Part shown: positions 1-5,246 of the stretch, piece after piece
How the letters are laid out: each line of letters begins with the position of its first letter
Position numbering within the stretch: the stretch's first letter is position 1
NCBI GenBank assembly: GCA_026982255.1
Contig: JALSHL010000045.1
Coordinates: forward strand, 1-5,246
Direction of reading: 5' to 3'
DNA length: 5,246 nt
Source of the DNA: Paracoccaceae bacterium
GTDB taxonomy: Bacteria; Pseudomonadota; Alphaproteobacteria; Rhodobacterales; Rhodobacteraceae
Translations under genes and position numbers: made by a program
The notes under the pieces: model-generated
What the model saw: only the letters and a program-made list of their open reading frames with translations
Databases searched by the model: none
Told to the model about the DNA's origin: nothing

Positions 1-81
1 ATGCACGCAGGTGCGCAGGATCTCGTTGGCGCGTTCAATGCCGGGATCGGCGAGTTGCTCGGGGGTAAACGTCGTTTGCAT
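1..81 (-). CDS. glcF: Glycolate oxidase iron-sulfur subunit GlcF, N-terminal fragment (runs off left edge)
   Basis: This is the iron-sulfur subunit of glycolate oxidase, which passes electrons from the flavin subunits towards the quinone pool at the inner membrane. Only the first 27 residues are in the window. They read MQTTFTPEQL followed by ADPGIERANEILRTCVH, a typical GlcF start; C25 in RTCVH is the first cysteine of the first CxxCxxC [4Fe-4S] motif, whose remaining cysteines lie beyond the edge. The ATG at 79-81 follows the glcE stop after one base (TGA-C-ATG), so translation is probably coupled to glcE. No strong separate Shine-Dalgarno is visible; GGG lies six bases upstream. The identity rests on a short peptide plus its position directly after glcD and glcE, which together are convincing. 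The gene is cut by the window edge and shows no sign of being broken. Confidence 0.88.
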   Translation of the reverse strand, partial: MQTTFTPEQLADPGIERANEILRTCVH

Positions 82-82
82 G

Positions 83-1174
83 TCAGCCCATCAACCCTTT
101 GTTAAGAATGCCGCGCGGGTCGAATTTGGCCCGCAGCGCAGCGCTTATTCTGGCGATTGGCGCGGCTTCGGGATGGAACACCGGCAGGTTTGCCCTGGTT
201 GCGTCATCCGCCCGGATCAGGGTGGCGTGGCCCGCGATCCCCTCCAGCGCAGGGCGCATGTTTTTGCCCGCAGGGGTCAGCGCCCACAGCAACCCGCCGG
301 CCCAGTCATAGATCACATCGCAGGCACCCAGCCCGCGCAACGCCGCACCAAGGCGCGGACCGTCGGAAGGTTTGACCGAAAACCGCCAGACATCGCCCTT
401 CCGGTCTGCAAAGGGTTTGACGTCGCGGATGGTGGACCAGTCGAAATCGACGGTTTTGCCGCCGAGCCGTTTTTCCAGTTCCGCCGCGCGATATTTCACC
501 GACCCTTCCAACCCCTCGACCCGCGCCAGCGTTTGCCCTGTGGCGGGGATATGGGCGGCGGCGTTGACATCGAAAGGCGAACCGAGCGCATCGGCCAGCG
601 CGGCAATGGCCTGCGCGTCGTCCAGCCCCTCGACCATCACAGTGGCGGAGGCTTCGGGCGCGGGCAGGACCTTGAAGCTAACCTCGCTCAACACGCCGAG
701 GGTGCCGTAACTGCCCGCCATCAGCTTCACCAGATCATAGCCGGTAACGTTCTTCATCACGCGGCCGCCGTTTTTCAGGATATGTCCCTGCCCGTTGACA
801 AAGCGCACCCCGATCAGGCTGTCGCGGCACGCCCCCGCCTGAATGCGGCGCGGACCGGAGGCATTGGTGGCAACAATTCCGCCGATGGTCGGTTCGCCCG
901 TGGTGCCCTGCAACGGGCGCAGGTCGACCGGCTCGAACGGCAGGCGCTGGTTTTCCGCCGCCAGTGCCGCGCGGATTTCGGAAACCGGCGTGCCGGCACG
1001 GGCCACCAGCGTCAGGGCGCCGGGTTCGTAAAGCGTGATGCCGGACAGGCCACCGGTATGGAGCGGCTCGCCCTCCACATGACCGATCTGTCGCGTGCCG
1101 CCGCCGACAATCGCCAGCGGGGTTTTGGCCGAGGCGATGGCCTCTGCCAGCTCTTTCTCGTCAGTGGGGGTCAC
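83..1174 (-). CDS. glcE: Glycolate oxidase FAD-binding subunit GlcE
   Basis: This is the second flavoprotein subunit of glycolate oxidase (glycolate to glyoxylate), partner of GlcD and GlcF. The protein is 363 residues, close to the roughly 350 of E. coli GlcE. It is a short FAD_binding_4 (VAO/PCMH-type) protein. GGGTR at residues 24-28 is the early flavin-binding glycine loop, TIGGIVATNASGPRR (96-110) and GRVMKNVTGYDLVKLMAG (137-154) are GlcE hallmarks, and YGTLGVLSEVSFKV (156-169) closes the FAD domain. The C-terminus FDPRGILNKG (351-360) is the usual ending of the family. The start is GTG at 1174: it overlaps the glcD stop as GTGA and has GGAGAG four bases upstream (1179-1184). The frame stays open further upstream inside glcD, but that extension (Arg-rich, antiparallel to nothing known) has no GlcE character. 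Third gene pair feature: the stop lies one base before glcF. Translation is likely coupled to glcD. Confidence 0.95.
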   Translation of the reverse strand: MTPTDEKELAEAIASAKTPLAIVGGGTRQIGHVEGEPLHTGGLSGITLYEPGALTLVARAGTPVSEIRAALAAENQRLPFEPVDLRPLQGTTGEPTIGGIVATNASGPRRIQAGACRDSLIGVRFVNGQGHILKNGGRVMKNVTGYDLVKLMAGSYGTLGVLSEVSFKVLPAPEASATVMVEGLDDAQAIAALADALGSPFDVNAAAHIPATGQTLARVEGLEGSVKYRAAELEKRLGGKTVDFDWSTIRDVKPFADRKGDVWRFSVKPSDGPRLGAALRGLGACDVIYDWAGGLLWALTPAGKNMRPALEGIAGHATLIRADDATRANLPVFHPEAAPIARISAALRAKFDPRGILNKGLMG

Positions 1175-2604
1175 GCGACTCTCCGGCTTTCGGTGTCTTC
1201 GAGGGGGAATACCTTGGCGGGGTTCAGCAACCATTTCGGGTCGAACACGTCTTTTACATCCATCTGCGCGGCGATGTCGTCGGGCGTATACTGCACCCCC
1301 ATCAGGTCGCGTTTTTCGATGCCGACGCCGTGTTCGCCAGTCAGACAGCCGCCAACCTCGACACAAAGCGTCAGGATATCGGCGCCGAATTTCTCGGCCA
1401 GTTCCAGATCGCCCGGTTTGTTGGCATCATAGAGGATCAGCGGGTGCATATTGCCGTCGCCCGCGTGGAACACATTGCCGACGCCGAGGCCGTATTTTTC
1501 CGACATTTCGGTGATGCGTTTCAGCACCAGCGGCAACTGGCTGACCGGAATCGTGCCGTCGAGACACATGTAGTCGTTGATCTGCCCCATCGCCCCGAAG
1601 GCGGCCTTGCGGCCCTTCCAGATGTTGGCGGATTCCTCGGCGCTCTGGCTCTCGCGCAACTCGACTGGGTTGTGGCTGCGGGCGATGGCCTTGATTTTTT
1701 CCAGTTGCTCGGTGATTTCGGCTTCGGAGCCTTCGACCTCGACGATCAGCAGGGCCTCCACATCGGGATAGCCTGCACCGACAAATTTCTCGGCGGCGCG
1801 AATGACGGGGCGGTCCATGAATTCGATCGCTACCGGCAGAATACCCGCCTTGATGATGTCGGAGACACAAGCCCCCGCAACCTCGTTGGAATCAAAACCG
1901 ATCAGCACGGGGCGCGCGCCTTCGGGTTTGTGCAGGATGCGCAGGGTGGCCTCGGTCACCACACCAAGCTGCCCTTCGGAACCGGTGATCAGGCCCAGCA
2001 GGTCGTAACCGGCGGCGTCCAGATGCCCCCCCCCGATCTCGATCACCTCGCCTTCCATCGTCACCATGGTCACGCCCATCAGGTTGTTGGTGGTAACACC
2101 GTATTTCAGGCAATGCGCCCCGCCGGAGTTCATGGCGATATTGCCCGCAATAGCGCAGGCCAGTTGCGACGAGGGATCGGGGGCATAGAAAAAATCCATC
2201 GCCTCGACCGCGCCGGTCACCGACAGGTTGGTGCGGCCCGACTGCACGCGGATATAGCGGTCGTCATAGTTGGTCTCCAGCACCCTGTTCAGGCGCGACA
2301 CGCCAAGGATAACCGAATCTGCTGTCGGCAGCGCCCCACCGGCCAGCGAGGTGCCGGAGCCGCGCGGGACGACAGGAACGCCTTCGTCGTGGCAGATTTT
2401 CAGAACGGCGGCGACTTCTTCGGTGTTGGCGGGCAGCACCGCCACCAGCGGCGGACAACGGTAGGCGCTGAGCGCATCGCATTCATAGGCTTTGACTTCC
2501 TGCTCGTCGGCGATCACCGCCCCTTCGGGCAGGACCGATTGCAGGCGGGTGACAATCTGCTGCTTGCGGGCCAGAATTCCGCTGTCGGGTATCGGCAATT
2601 CCAT
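1171..2604 (-). CDS. glcD: Glycolate oxidase catalytic FAD subunit GlcD
   Basis: This is the main flavin subunit of glycolate oxidase, oxidising glycolate (and in related enzymes D-lactate) to the 2-oxo acid. The protein is 477 residues against about 499 for E. coli GlcD. An N-terminal FAD_binding_4 domain (about 50-225) holds PRGSGTSLAGG (80-90), PDPSS (142-146), NSGGAHCLKYG (159-169) and TGSEGQLGVVTEATL (207-221). The FAD-oxidase C domain (about 230-465) holds NVFHAGDGNMHP (377-388) and TGEHGVG (422-428). By analogy with D-2-hydroxyacid dehydrogenases of this family, H380, H387 and E424 would bind the metal and H425 would be the catalytic base. The ATG at 2604 is chosen because AAAGGAGAG precedes it (2612-2620); the in-frame ATG at 2655 would run through the promoter and has no family-like sequence. 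Oddities: a run of nine G on the coding strand encodes G191-G193. First gene of the operon, overlapping glcE by 4 bases. Confidence 0.97.
   Translation of the reverse strand: MELPIPDSGILARKQQIVTRLQSVLPEGAVIADEQEVKAYECDALSAYRCPPLVAVLPANTEEVAAVLKICHDEGVPVVPRGSGTSLAGGALPTADSVILGVSRLNRVLETNYDDRYIRVQSGRTNLSVTGAVEAMDFFYAPDPSSQLACAIAGNIAMNSGGAHCLKYGVTTNNLMGVTMVTMEGEVIEIGGGHLDAAGYDLLGLITGSEGQLGVVTEATLRILHKPEGARPVLIGFDSNEVAGACVSDIIKAGILPVAIEFMDRPVIRAAEKFVGAGYPDVEALLIVEVEGSEAEITEQLEKIKAIARSHNPVELRESQSAEESANIWKGRKAAFGAMGQINDYMCLDGTIPVSQLPLVLKRITEMSEKYGLGVGNVFHAGDGNMHPLILYDANKPGDLELAEKFGADILTLCVEVGGCLTGEHGVGIEKRDLMGVQYTPDDIAAQMDVKDVFDPKWLLNPAKVFPLEDTESRRVA
1179..1184 (-). promoter_or_regulatory. Ribosome binding site of glcE, inside the end of glcD
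   Basis: GGAGAG on the minus strand lies four bases before the GTG at 1174 and within the last codons of glcD. It decides the glcE start, because this GTG is the only candidate here that combines a Shine-Dalgarno sequence with a 4-base overlap of the glcD stop. Confidence 0.7.
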
Positions 2605-2611
2605 TGCAAAA

Positions 2612-2620
2612 CTCTCCTTT
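2612..2620 (-). promoter_or_regulatory. Ribosome binding site of glcD
   Basis: AAAGGAGAG on the minus strand is a strong Shine-Dalgarno sequence, with GGAG nine bases upstream of the ATG at 2604. It fixes the glcD start. Its first two bases (AA) are also the last two bases of the 21-bp inverted repeat at 2619-2639. Initiation from the proposed promoter would leave a leader of only about 20 bases, most of it this site. Confidence 0.8.
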
Positions 2621-2639
2621 GGTAAGATTATATTACCAA
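2619..2639. promoter_or_regulatory. Inverted repeat TTGGTAA-N7-TTACCAA, probable operator over the glcD -10 box
   Basis: Two perfect 7-base arms (2619-2625 and 2633-2639) flank a 7-base centre, and two further base pairs inside the centre also match, so nine of ten pairs are complementary. The centre contains the proposed glcD -10 box on the minus strand, so a protein bound here should block RNA polymerase. E. coli glcDEF is controlled by GlcC, a GntR/FadR-family protein, and that subfamily often binds GGT...ACC half-sites, but with a shorter spacer. The T-N11-A geometry (T2623, A2635) instead fits LysR-type sites. No regulator gene is in the window, so the binding protein is unknown. Confidence 0.6.
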
Positions 2640-2655
2640 TTTGCCCCGATTGCAA
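2627..2655 (-). promoter_or_regulatory. Putative sigma-70-type promoter of the glcDEF operon
   Basis: On the minus strand TTGCAA (2650-2655) is followed after exactly 17 bases by a perfect TATAAT (2627-2632). The -35 matches four of six consensus bases, the -10 all six. Transcription would begin near 2619-2621, about 15-20 bases before the glcD ATG and next to its Shine-Dalgarno. The -10 lies in the middle of the inverted repeat at 2619-2639. The spacing and the quality of the -10 make this a good prediction, though transcription start data are not available. Confidence 0.65.
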
Positions 2656-2656
2656 A
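2640..2656. promoter_or_regulatory. Second inverted repeat TTTGC-N7-GCAAA, over the shared -35 hexamer
   Basis: Arms of five bases (2640-2644 and 2652-2656) flank a 7-base centre, with T-N11-A spacing at T2642 and A2654 as in LysR-type recognition boxes. It directly abuts the inverted repeat at 2619-2639, and the two dyad centres are 19 bp apart, close to two helical turns. The right arm overlaps the TTGCAA hexamer proposed as the -35 box for both directions. Such short arms could arise by chance; the regular placement is what raises interest. Confidence 0.4.
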
Positions 2657-2678
2657 GGGAAACGAGGCTATCTACTAT
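2650..2678 (+). promoter_or_regulatory. Putative promoter of the divergent PLP-enzyme gene
   Basis: The same self-complementary TTGCAA (2650-2655), read on the plus strand, is followed after 17 bases by TACTAT (2673-2678), which matches four of six consensus -10 bases. Transcription would start near 2685, giving a leader of about 80 bases before the ATG at 2765. It is weaker than the opposing glcD promoter and could be a coincidence, but no better plus-strand promoter was seen in the 160-base gap. Confidence 0.4.
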
Positions 2679-2707
2679 CCGTTCCAATATCTTTCGTCGC
2701 CATGCAC

Positions 2708-2725
2708 AATTTGCGCAATATGCGC
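2708..2725. repeat. Two adjacent 9-base direct repeats containing small palindromes
   Basis: AATTTGCGC (2708-2716) is followed immediately by AATATGCGC (2717-2725), identical at eight of nine bases. The block contains the 8-base palindrome TTGCGCAA (2711-2718) and the dyad GCGCA-ATA-TGCGC (2713-2725). It lies in the predicted leader of the plus-strand gene, downstream of its proposed promoter. It could be an operator or a small RNA hairpin; nothing further can be said from sequence. Confidence 0.3.
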
Positions 2726-2764
2726 GTTCTCATACCCCTGCAACCCACTTATGGAAATACGAAA

Positions 2765-4012
2765 ATGACGCTTTCCACCGGACTAATCGACGCTGTGCGC
2801 GCCCGCTTTGCCCATGTTGACTCCTGCCCCTTTCAGGGGCCGCGCATATTCTTTGAAAACGCCGGCGGGGCGTTGACCCTGAATTCGGTGGTGGAAACCT
2901 CGGCCAGGTTTGCGGCGATTCCCGACAATCAGGGGCGGGACAATCCGGCATCGCAGGCACTGGTCGGGGTGATCGCGCGGGCCAAGGCGGACATGGCGCT
3001 GTTCATGAATGCCACCGGCGGGCAATTCATCGCGGGCGAAAGCGGCACGGAACTGCTGTTCCGCCTGATCCGCGCCGCCTGTCTGGGGACGGGCACCGGC
3101 ACGGTGGTCGGCTCGACACTGGAACATCCGGCCTCGCGCTCGGCGGCGGCAAAATGGGCGGATGCGGCGGGGATGGCGCATATTTGCGTGCCGCATGACA
3201 ATGCGACCGGCACGGTGCGGGCGGCGGACTACCTGCCCCATATCGGGGCGGATACAAGGGTCGCGACGATTTTGCATACTTCGCCGGTAACGGGGATGGG
3301 GGTCGATGTGGCGGAAATCGCGGCGGCGATCCGTGCGGTCTCGCCCGACTGTTTTATCATCGTGGACGGGATTCAACACGCGGCGCACGGGCGGCTGGAT
3401 ATCGACAGCTACGACATCGACGGCTATGTGGTTTCGCCCTACAAGATGTTCTCGCGCCACGGCTACGGCATTGCATGGCTATCGGAGCGGCTCGCCGCCC
3501 TGCCGCACCAGAAACTGGACGGCGCCCCCGCCGACAGTTGGGAGATGGGGACCCGCGACACCGGCGCCTATGCGACATTTTCCGATGTGGTGCGATACTT
3601 CGAGTGGCTCGGCAGCGCGGTTTCGGACGCCGCCGGGCCGCGTGCGAAAATCGAGGCGGCGGGCGAGGCTATCCATGCGCAGGAGGCCGCGTTAACCGAG
3701 GCGATGCTGCACGGCACCGGCAGCCTGAAAGGACTGGCGGATATGGAGCGGGTTGAAATCATCGGCGGCGTGGACAATCCGGCGCGCGAGGGGCTGGTCT
3801 CGCTGGTGGTGAACGGCGTGGACACGGCAGAGGTAGTCGCGCGACTGAACGCCGAGGGTATCCGAACCCATATCCGTCGCGCCGACCATTACTCGCGCAA
3901 TGTGCTGGACCCGCTGGGGCTGGCGGATTGCGTGCGGGTGTCCATGTGCCACTACAATACCGTTGGCGAAGTGGCGCAGTTTCTGGCGGTGATGGAGGAG
4001 ATCGCGGGCTAA
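2765..4012 (+). CDS. Class V-fold PLP-dependent enzyme, cysteine-desulfurase-like but without the catalytic Cys
   Basis: This is a 415-residue cytoplasmic fold-type I PLP enzyme of the class V aminotransferase/cysteine desulfurase superfamily. FFENAGGA (29-36) is the usual N-terminal motif, and EHP (120-122) gives H121, the ring-stacking His. VDGIQ (200-204) supplies D201 and Q204 for the cofactor. K227 in SPYKMF is the expected Schiff-base lysine, and RVSMCHYNT (391-399) is the carboxylate-binding arginine motif. Matched by eye to E. coli SufS, R359, C364 and R379 correspond to R372, S377 and R391, so the sulfur-carrying Cys is Ser here. A desulfurase role is therefore doubtful; aminotransferase, lyase or epimerase activity is possible, and the substrate is unknown. 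The ATG at 2765 is chosen because GGAAA lies seven bases upstream and the family sequence begins soon after; an in-frame ATG at 2702 is possible but adds a non-conserved tail. The gene is divergent from glcDEF and its stop overlaps the convergent gene. Confidence 0.9.
   Translation: MTLSTGLIDAVRARFAHVDSCPFQGPRIFFENAGGALTLNSVVETSARFAAIPDNQGRDNPASQALVGVIARAKADMALFMNATGGQFIAGESGTELLFRLIRAACLGTGTGTVVGSTLEHPASRSAAAKWADAAGMAHICVPHDNATGTVRAADYLPHIGADTRVATILHTSPVTGMGVDVAEIAAAIRAVSPDCFIIVDGIQHAAHGRLDIDSYDIDGYVVSPYKMFSRHGYGIAWLSERLAALPHQKLDGAPADSWEMGTRDTGAYATFSDVVRYFEWLGSAVSDAAGPRAKIEAAGEAIHAQEAALTEAMLHGTGSLKGLADMERVEIIGGVDNPAREGLVSLVVNGVDTAEVVARLNAEGIRTHIRRADHYSRNVLDPLGLADCVRVSMCHYNTVGEVAQFLAVMEEIAG
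2826..2840 (+). other. Short perfect hairpin early in the PLP-enzyme reading frame
   Basis: GCCCCT-TTC-AGGGGC forms a 6-bp GC-rich stem with a 3-base loop, about 60 bases after the start codon, in codons 21-26. It has no T-run, so it is not an intrinsic terminator. It may simply reflect codon use, or it may slow early translation. Confidence 0.3.
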
Positions 4013-5246
4013 CGGCTCTCGAACCGCCACGCCCAGAGCGACAGGCCGGCGATCAGCAACAGCACCAGCCAGCCGGGGGCGAGCGGGGTGACGCGGATGT
4101 CCTCTACCGTATAGGCATCGCGACGTGGCAGGCCGAGCCAGCCGTTACCGGCGGCAATGCGACCGTATCGGGTGCGGCGCACATCGGGGATGCCCCCGGA
4201 CAGGGGGAATACTCCGCCGCCGGTTGTTTCGACCAGTGACAACAAATCGGGGCTGGTGCCGATCGGCTGTTCGAATTCACGGCTGGCAGCCGGACCGACC
4301 GCAACAAGGGTTTGCAAGTCACCGTTGCCGATCGTGTAGATACCGTTTTCCGTTGCGGTGAATATGGTCTGCCGTTTCCCGTCGGCAGCCGCTTGCAACA
4401 AGGCTGTTCCGGTCTGGCCGGAAGGTGCTGTGAATTGCACACTGTCGGGCACCGAGCCAAGCGAGCGGCGGGTGACTGTCACCTGTTTGCCGCTGGCGGT
4501 GGCGCTCAGGACCTCTTCTTCCAGTTCCGGCTCTTTCATCAGCCAGTGGGCAAGACGGCGCAGCAGTTCGGCTTGCGGCCCGCCCCCCTCGACCCCGCGC
4601 GACCAGAGCCAGACCTGATCCGAGCCGAGCAGGGCTATGCGCCCCTCGCCCACCCTGTCGAGTATCAGCAGGGGCCGGTTGTCGACCCCTTCCATCACCA
4701 CATTGCCCGAACGCGGGGCCAGTTCGATCTGGCGGAACCAGCGGCCCCAGTTCGGGATCTCGGGTTGCGCGGGATCATAGGCCAGCGCCTCCAGCCCAGC
4801 AGTAACCGGATGGCGACGACCAAGCGGCGAGATGCGCGGCAGGAACCCTTCGGTATAGATGCGTCCCGTCGGCAGGGCGGGCAGGATGGCGCCGAGCGAG
4901 GAACGGGCGAGGCTTTCGACTCCGGCAAACCCCGGACCGGTGGTGACGAGGACAGCGCCGCCGCCCTCGACGTATCGCGCGATATTTTGCAGATAGGCGT
5001 CCGGCAGGATGCCTCGCAGACGGTAACGGTCAAAGATAATCAGGTCGAATTCCTGTATCTTGTCCATGAACAGCTCGCGCGTCGGAAAGGCGATCAGCGA
5101 CAGTTCGGTCACCGGCACGCCGTCCTGTTTGTCGGGCGCGCGCAGGATAGTGAAATGCACAAGGTCCACCGCCGCATCGGCCTTGAGCAGGTTGCGCCAT
5201 GTGCGCTCGCCCGCATAAGGCTCGCCCGAAACCAGCAGCACCCGCA
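4009..5246 (-). CDS. Glutamine-amidotransferase-like membrane-anchored protein, C-terminal part (runs off right edge)
   Basis: The last 411 full residues are visible; the frame is open to the right edge, so the true start lies outside and the GTG at 5241 is probably internal. Numbering from that codon, residues 1-107 look like a Rossmann-like GATase1 fold: a strand (LLVSGEP), FDLIIFDRYRLRGILP (65-80) and GGGAVLVTTGPG (93-104). GEGRIALLGSDQVWLWSR (198-215) with GGGPQAELLRRLAHWLMKEP (219-238) is a stretch I recognise from large alphaproteobacterial membrane proteins annotated as glutamine amidotransferase-like. A beta-rich region follows (about 244-385), then one hydrophobic helix (389-406) ending in RFESR. 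The bulk of this part probably faces the periplasm, with the helix as C-terminal anchor. There is no cysteine anywhere in the visible part, so amidotransferase chemistry is unlikely. Relatives often sit beside MoxR ATPase, DUF58 and DUF4159 genes; those would lie beyond the right edge. The stop overlaps that of the convergent PLP-enzyme gene. Confidence 0.8.
   Translation of the reverse strand, partial: RVLLVSGEPYAGERTWRNLLKADAAVDLVHFTILRAPDKQDGVPVTELSLIAFPTRELFMDKIQEFDLIIFDRYRLRGILPDAYLQNIARYVEGGGAVLVTTGPGFAGVESLARSSLGAILPALPTGRIYTEGFLPRISPLGRRHPVTAGLEALAYDPAQPEIPNWGRWFRQIELAPRSGNVVMEGVDNRPLLILDRVGEGRIALLGSDQVWLWSRGVEGGGPQAELLRRLAHWLMKEPELEEEVLSATASGKQVTVTRRSLGSVPDSVQFTAPSGQTGTALLQAAADGKRQTIFTATENGIYTIGNGDLQTLVAVGPAASREFEQPIGTSPDLLSLVETTGGGVFPLSGGIPDVRRTRYGRIAAGNGWLGLPRRDAYTVEDIRVTPLAPGWLVLLLIAGLSLWAWRFESR

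Noticed and set aside
1175..1366. Upstream extension of the glcE frame to an ATG at 1366.
   Set aside because: The 64 extra residues are Arg-rich out-of-frame translation of glcD. The GTG at 1174 has a Shine-Dalgarno sequence and starts exactly where GlcE-like sequence begins.
11..1432. Long plus-strand open frame of 473 codons antisense to glcE and the end of glcD.
   Set aside because: It is low in family-like motifs and rich in Arg, Gln and Gly as expected for the complement of a high-GC coding region. The opposite strand encodes clear GlcE and GlcD.
1330..2625. Plus-strand open frame of 431 codons antisense to glcD.
   Set aside because: It mirrors the codon pattern of glcD, shows no recognisable domain and has no upstream Shine-Dalgarno sequence; it is a high-GC shadow.
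2492..2764. N-terminal extension of the PLP-enzyme frame back to an ATG at 2492.
   Set aside because: This would start inside glcD on the opposite strand and run through the promoter region. The added residues look unrelated to the family, and the ATG at 2765 has a suitable GGAAA upstream.
2783..3460. Minus-strand open frame of 225 codons opposite the PLP-enzyme gene.
   Set aside because: The sense strand carries a complete PLP enzyme with all cofactor motifs, and the antisense product is Arg/His-rich with no recognisable features.
4193..4207. CCCCC-GGACA-GGGGG inverted repeat, considered as a terminator for the plus-strand gene.
   Set aside because: The stem is only 5 bp, there is no following T-run, it lies about 180 bases past the stop, and it is explained by the coding sequence of the minus-strand membrane protein.

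Overview
The window looks like chromosomal DNA from a high-GC alphaproteobacterium, probably of the Rhodobacterales (Roseobacter or Rhodobacter type). I infer this from base composition, the style of the encoded proteins and the glcD-glcE-glcF gene order; no rRNA or other taxonomic marker is present. No mobile element, CRISPR array, tRNA or rRNA was seen.

Left half (1-2604, minus strand): the glycolate oxidase operon, transcribed right to left as glcD, glcE, glcF. glcD and glcE are complete, and glcF runs off the left edge after 27 codons. The genes are tightly packed: glcD and glcE overlap by 4 bases, and one base separates glcE from glcF. Together they encode the membrane-associated enzyme that oxidises glycolate to glyoxylate.

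Centre (2605-2764): a compact divergent control region. A self-complementary TTGCAA hexamer lies 17 bp from a perfect TATAAT reading left (glcD) and 17 bp from TACTAT reading right (aminotransferase gene). The glcD -10 box sits in the middle of a 21-bp inverted repeat, TTGGTAA-N7-TTACCAA. A second inverted repeat, TTTGC-N7-GCAAA, abuts it and covers the shared -35 hexamer. This is the most interesting non-coding structure in the window.

Right half: a plus-strand gene (2765-4012) encodes a fold-type I, class V PLP-dependent enzyme. It resembles cysteine desulfurases but has Ser where their catalytic Cys should be. It converges on, and overlaps by 4 bases, a minus-strand gene (4009 to the right edge). 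That gene encodes the C-terminal part of a large membrane-anchored protein with a glutamine-amidotransferase-like domain that contains no cysteine.

A possible functional link, which is inference only: GlcDEF makes glyoxylate, a classic amino acceptor for some class V aminotransferases, and the PLP-enzyme gene shares its control region with glcDEF. The right-hand membrane protein appears to belong to a separate transcription unit. I found no clearly new multi-gene system.
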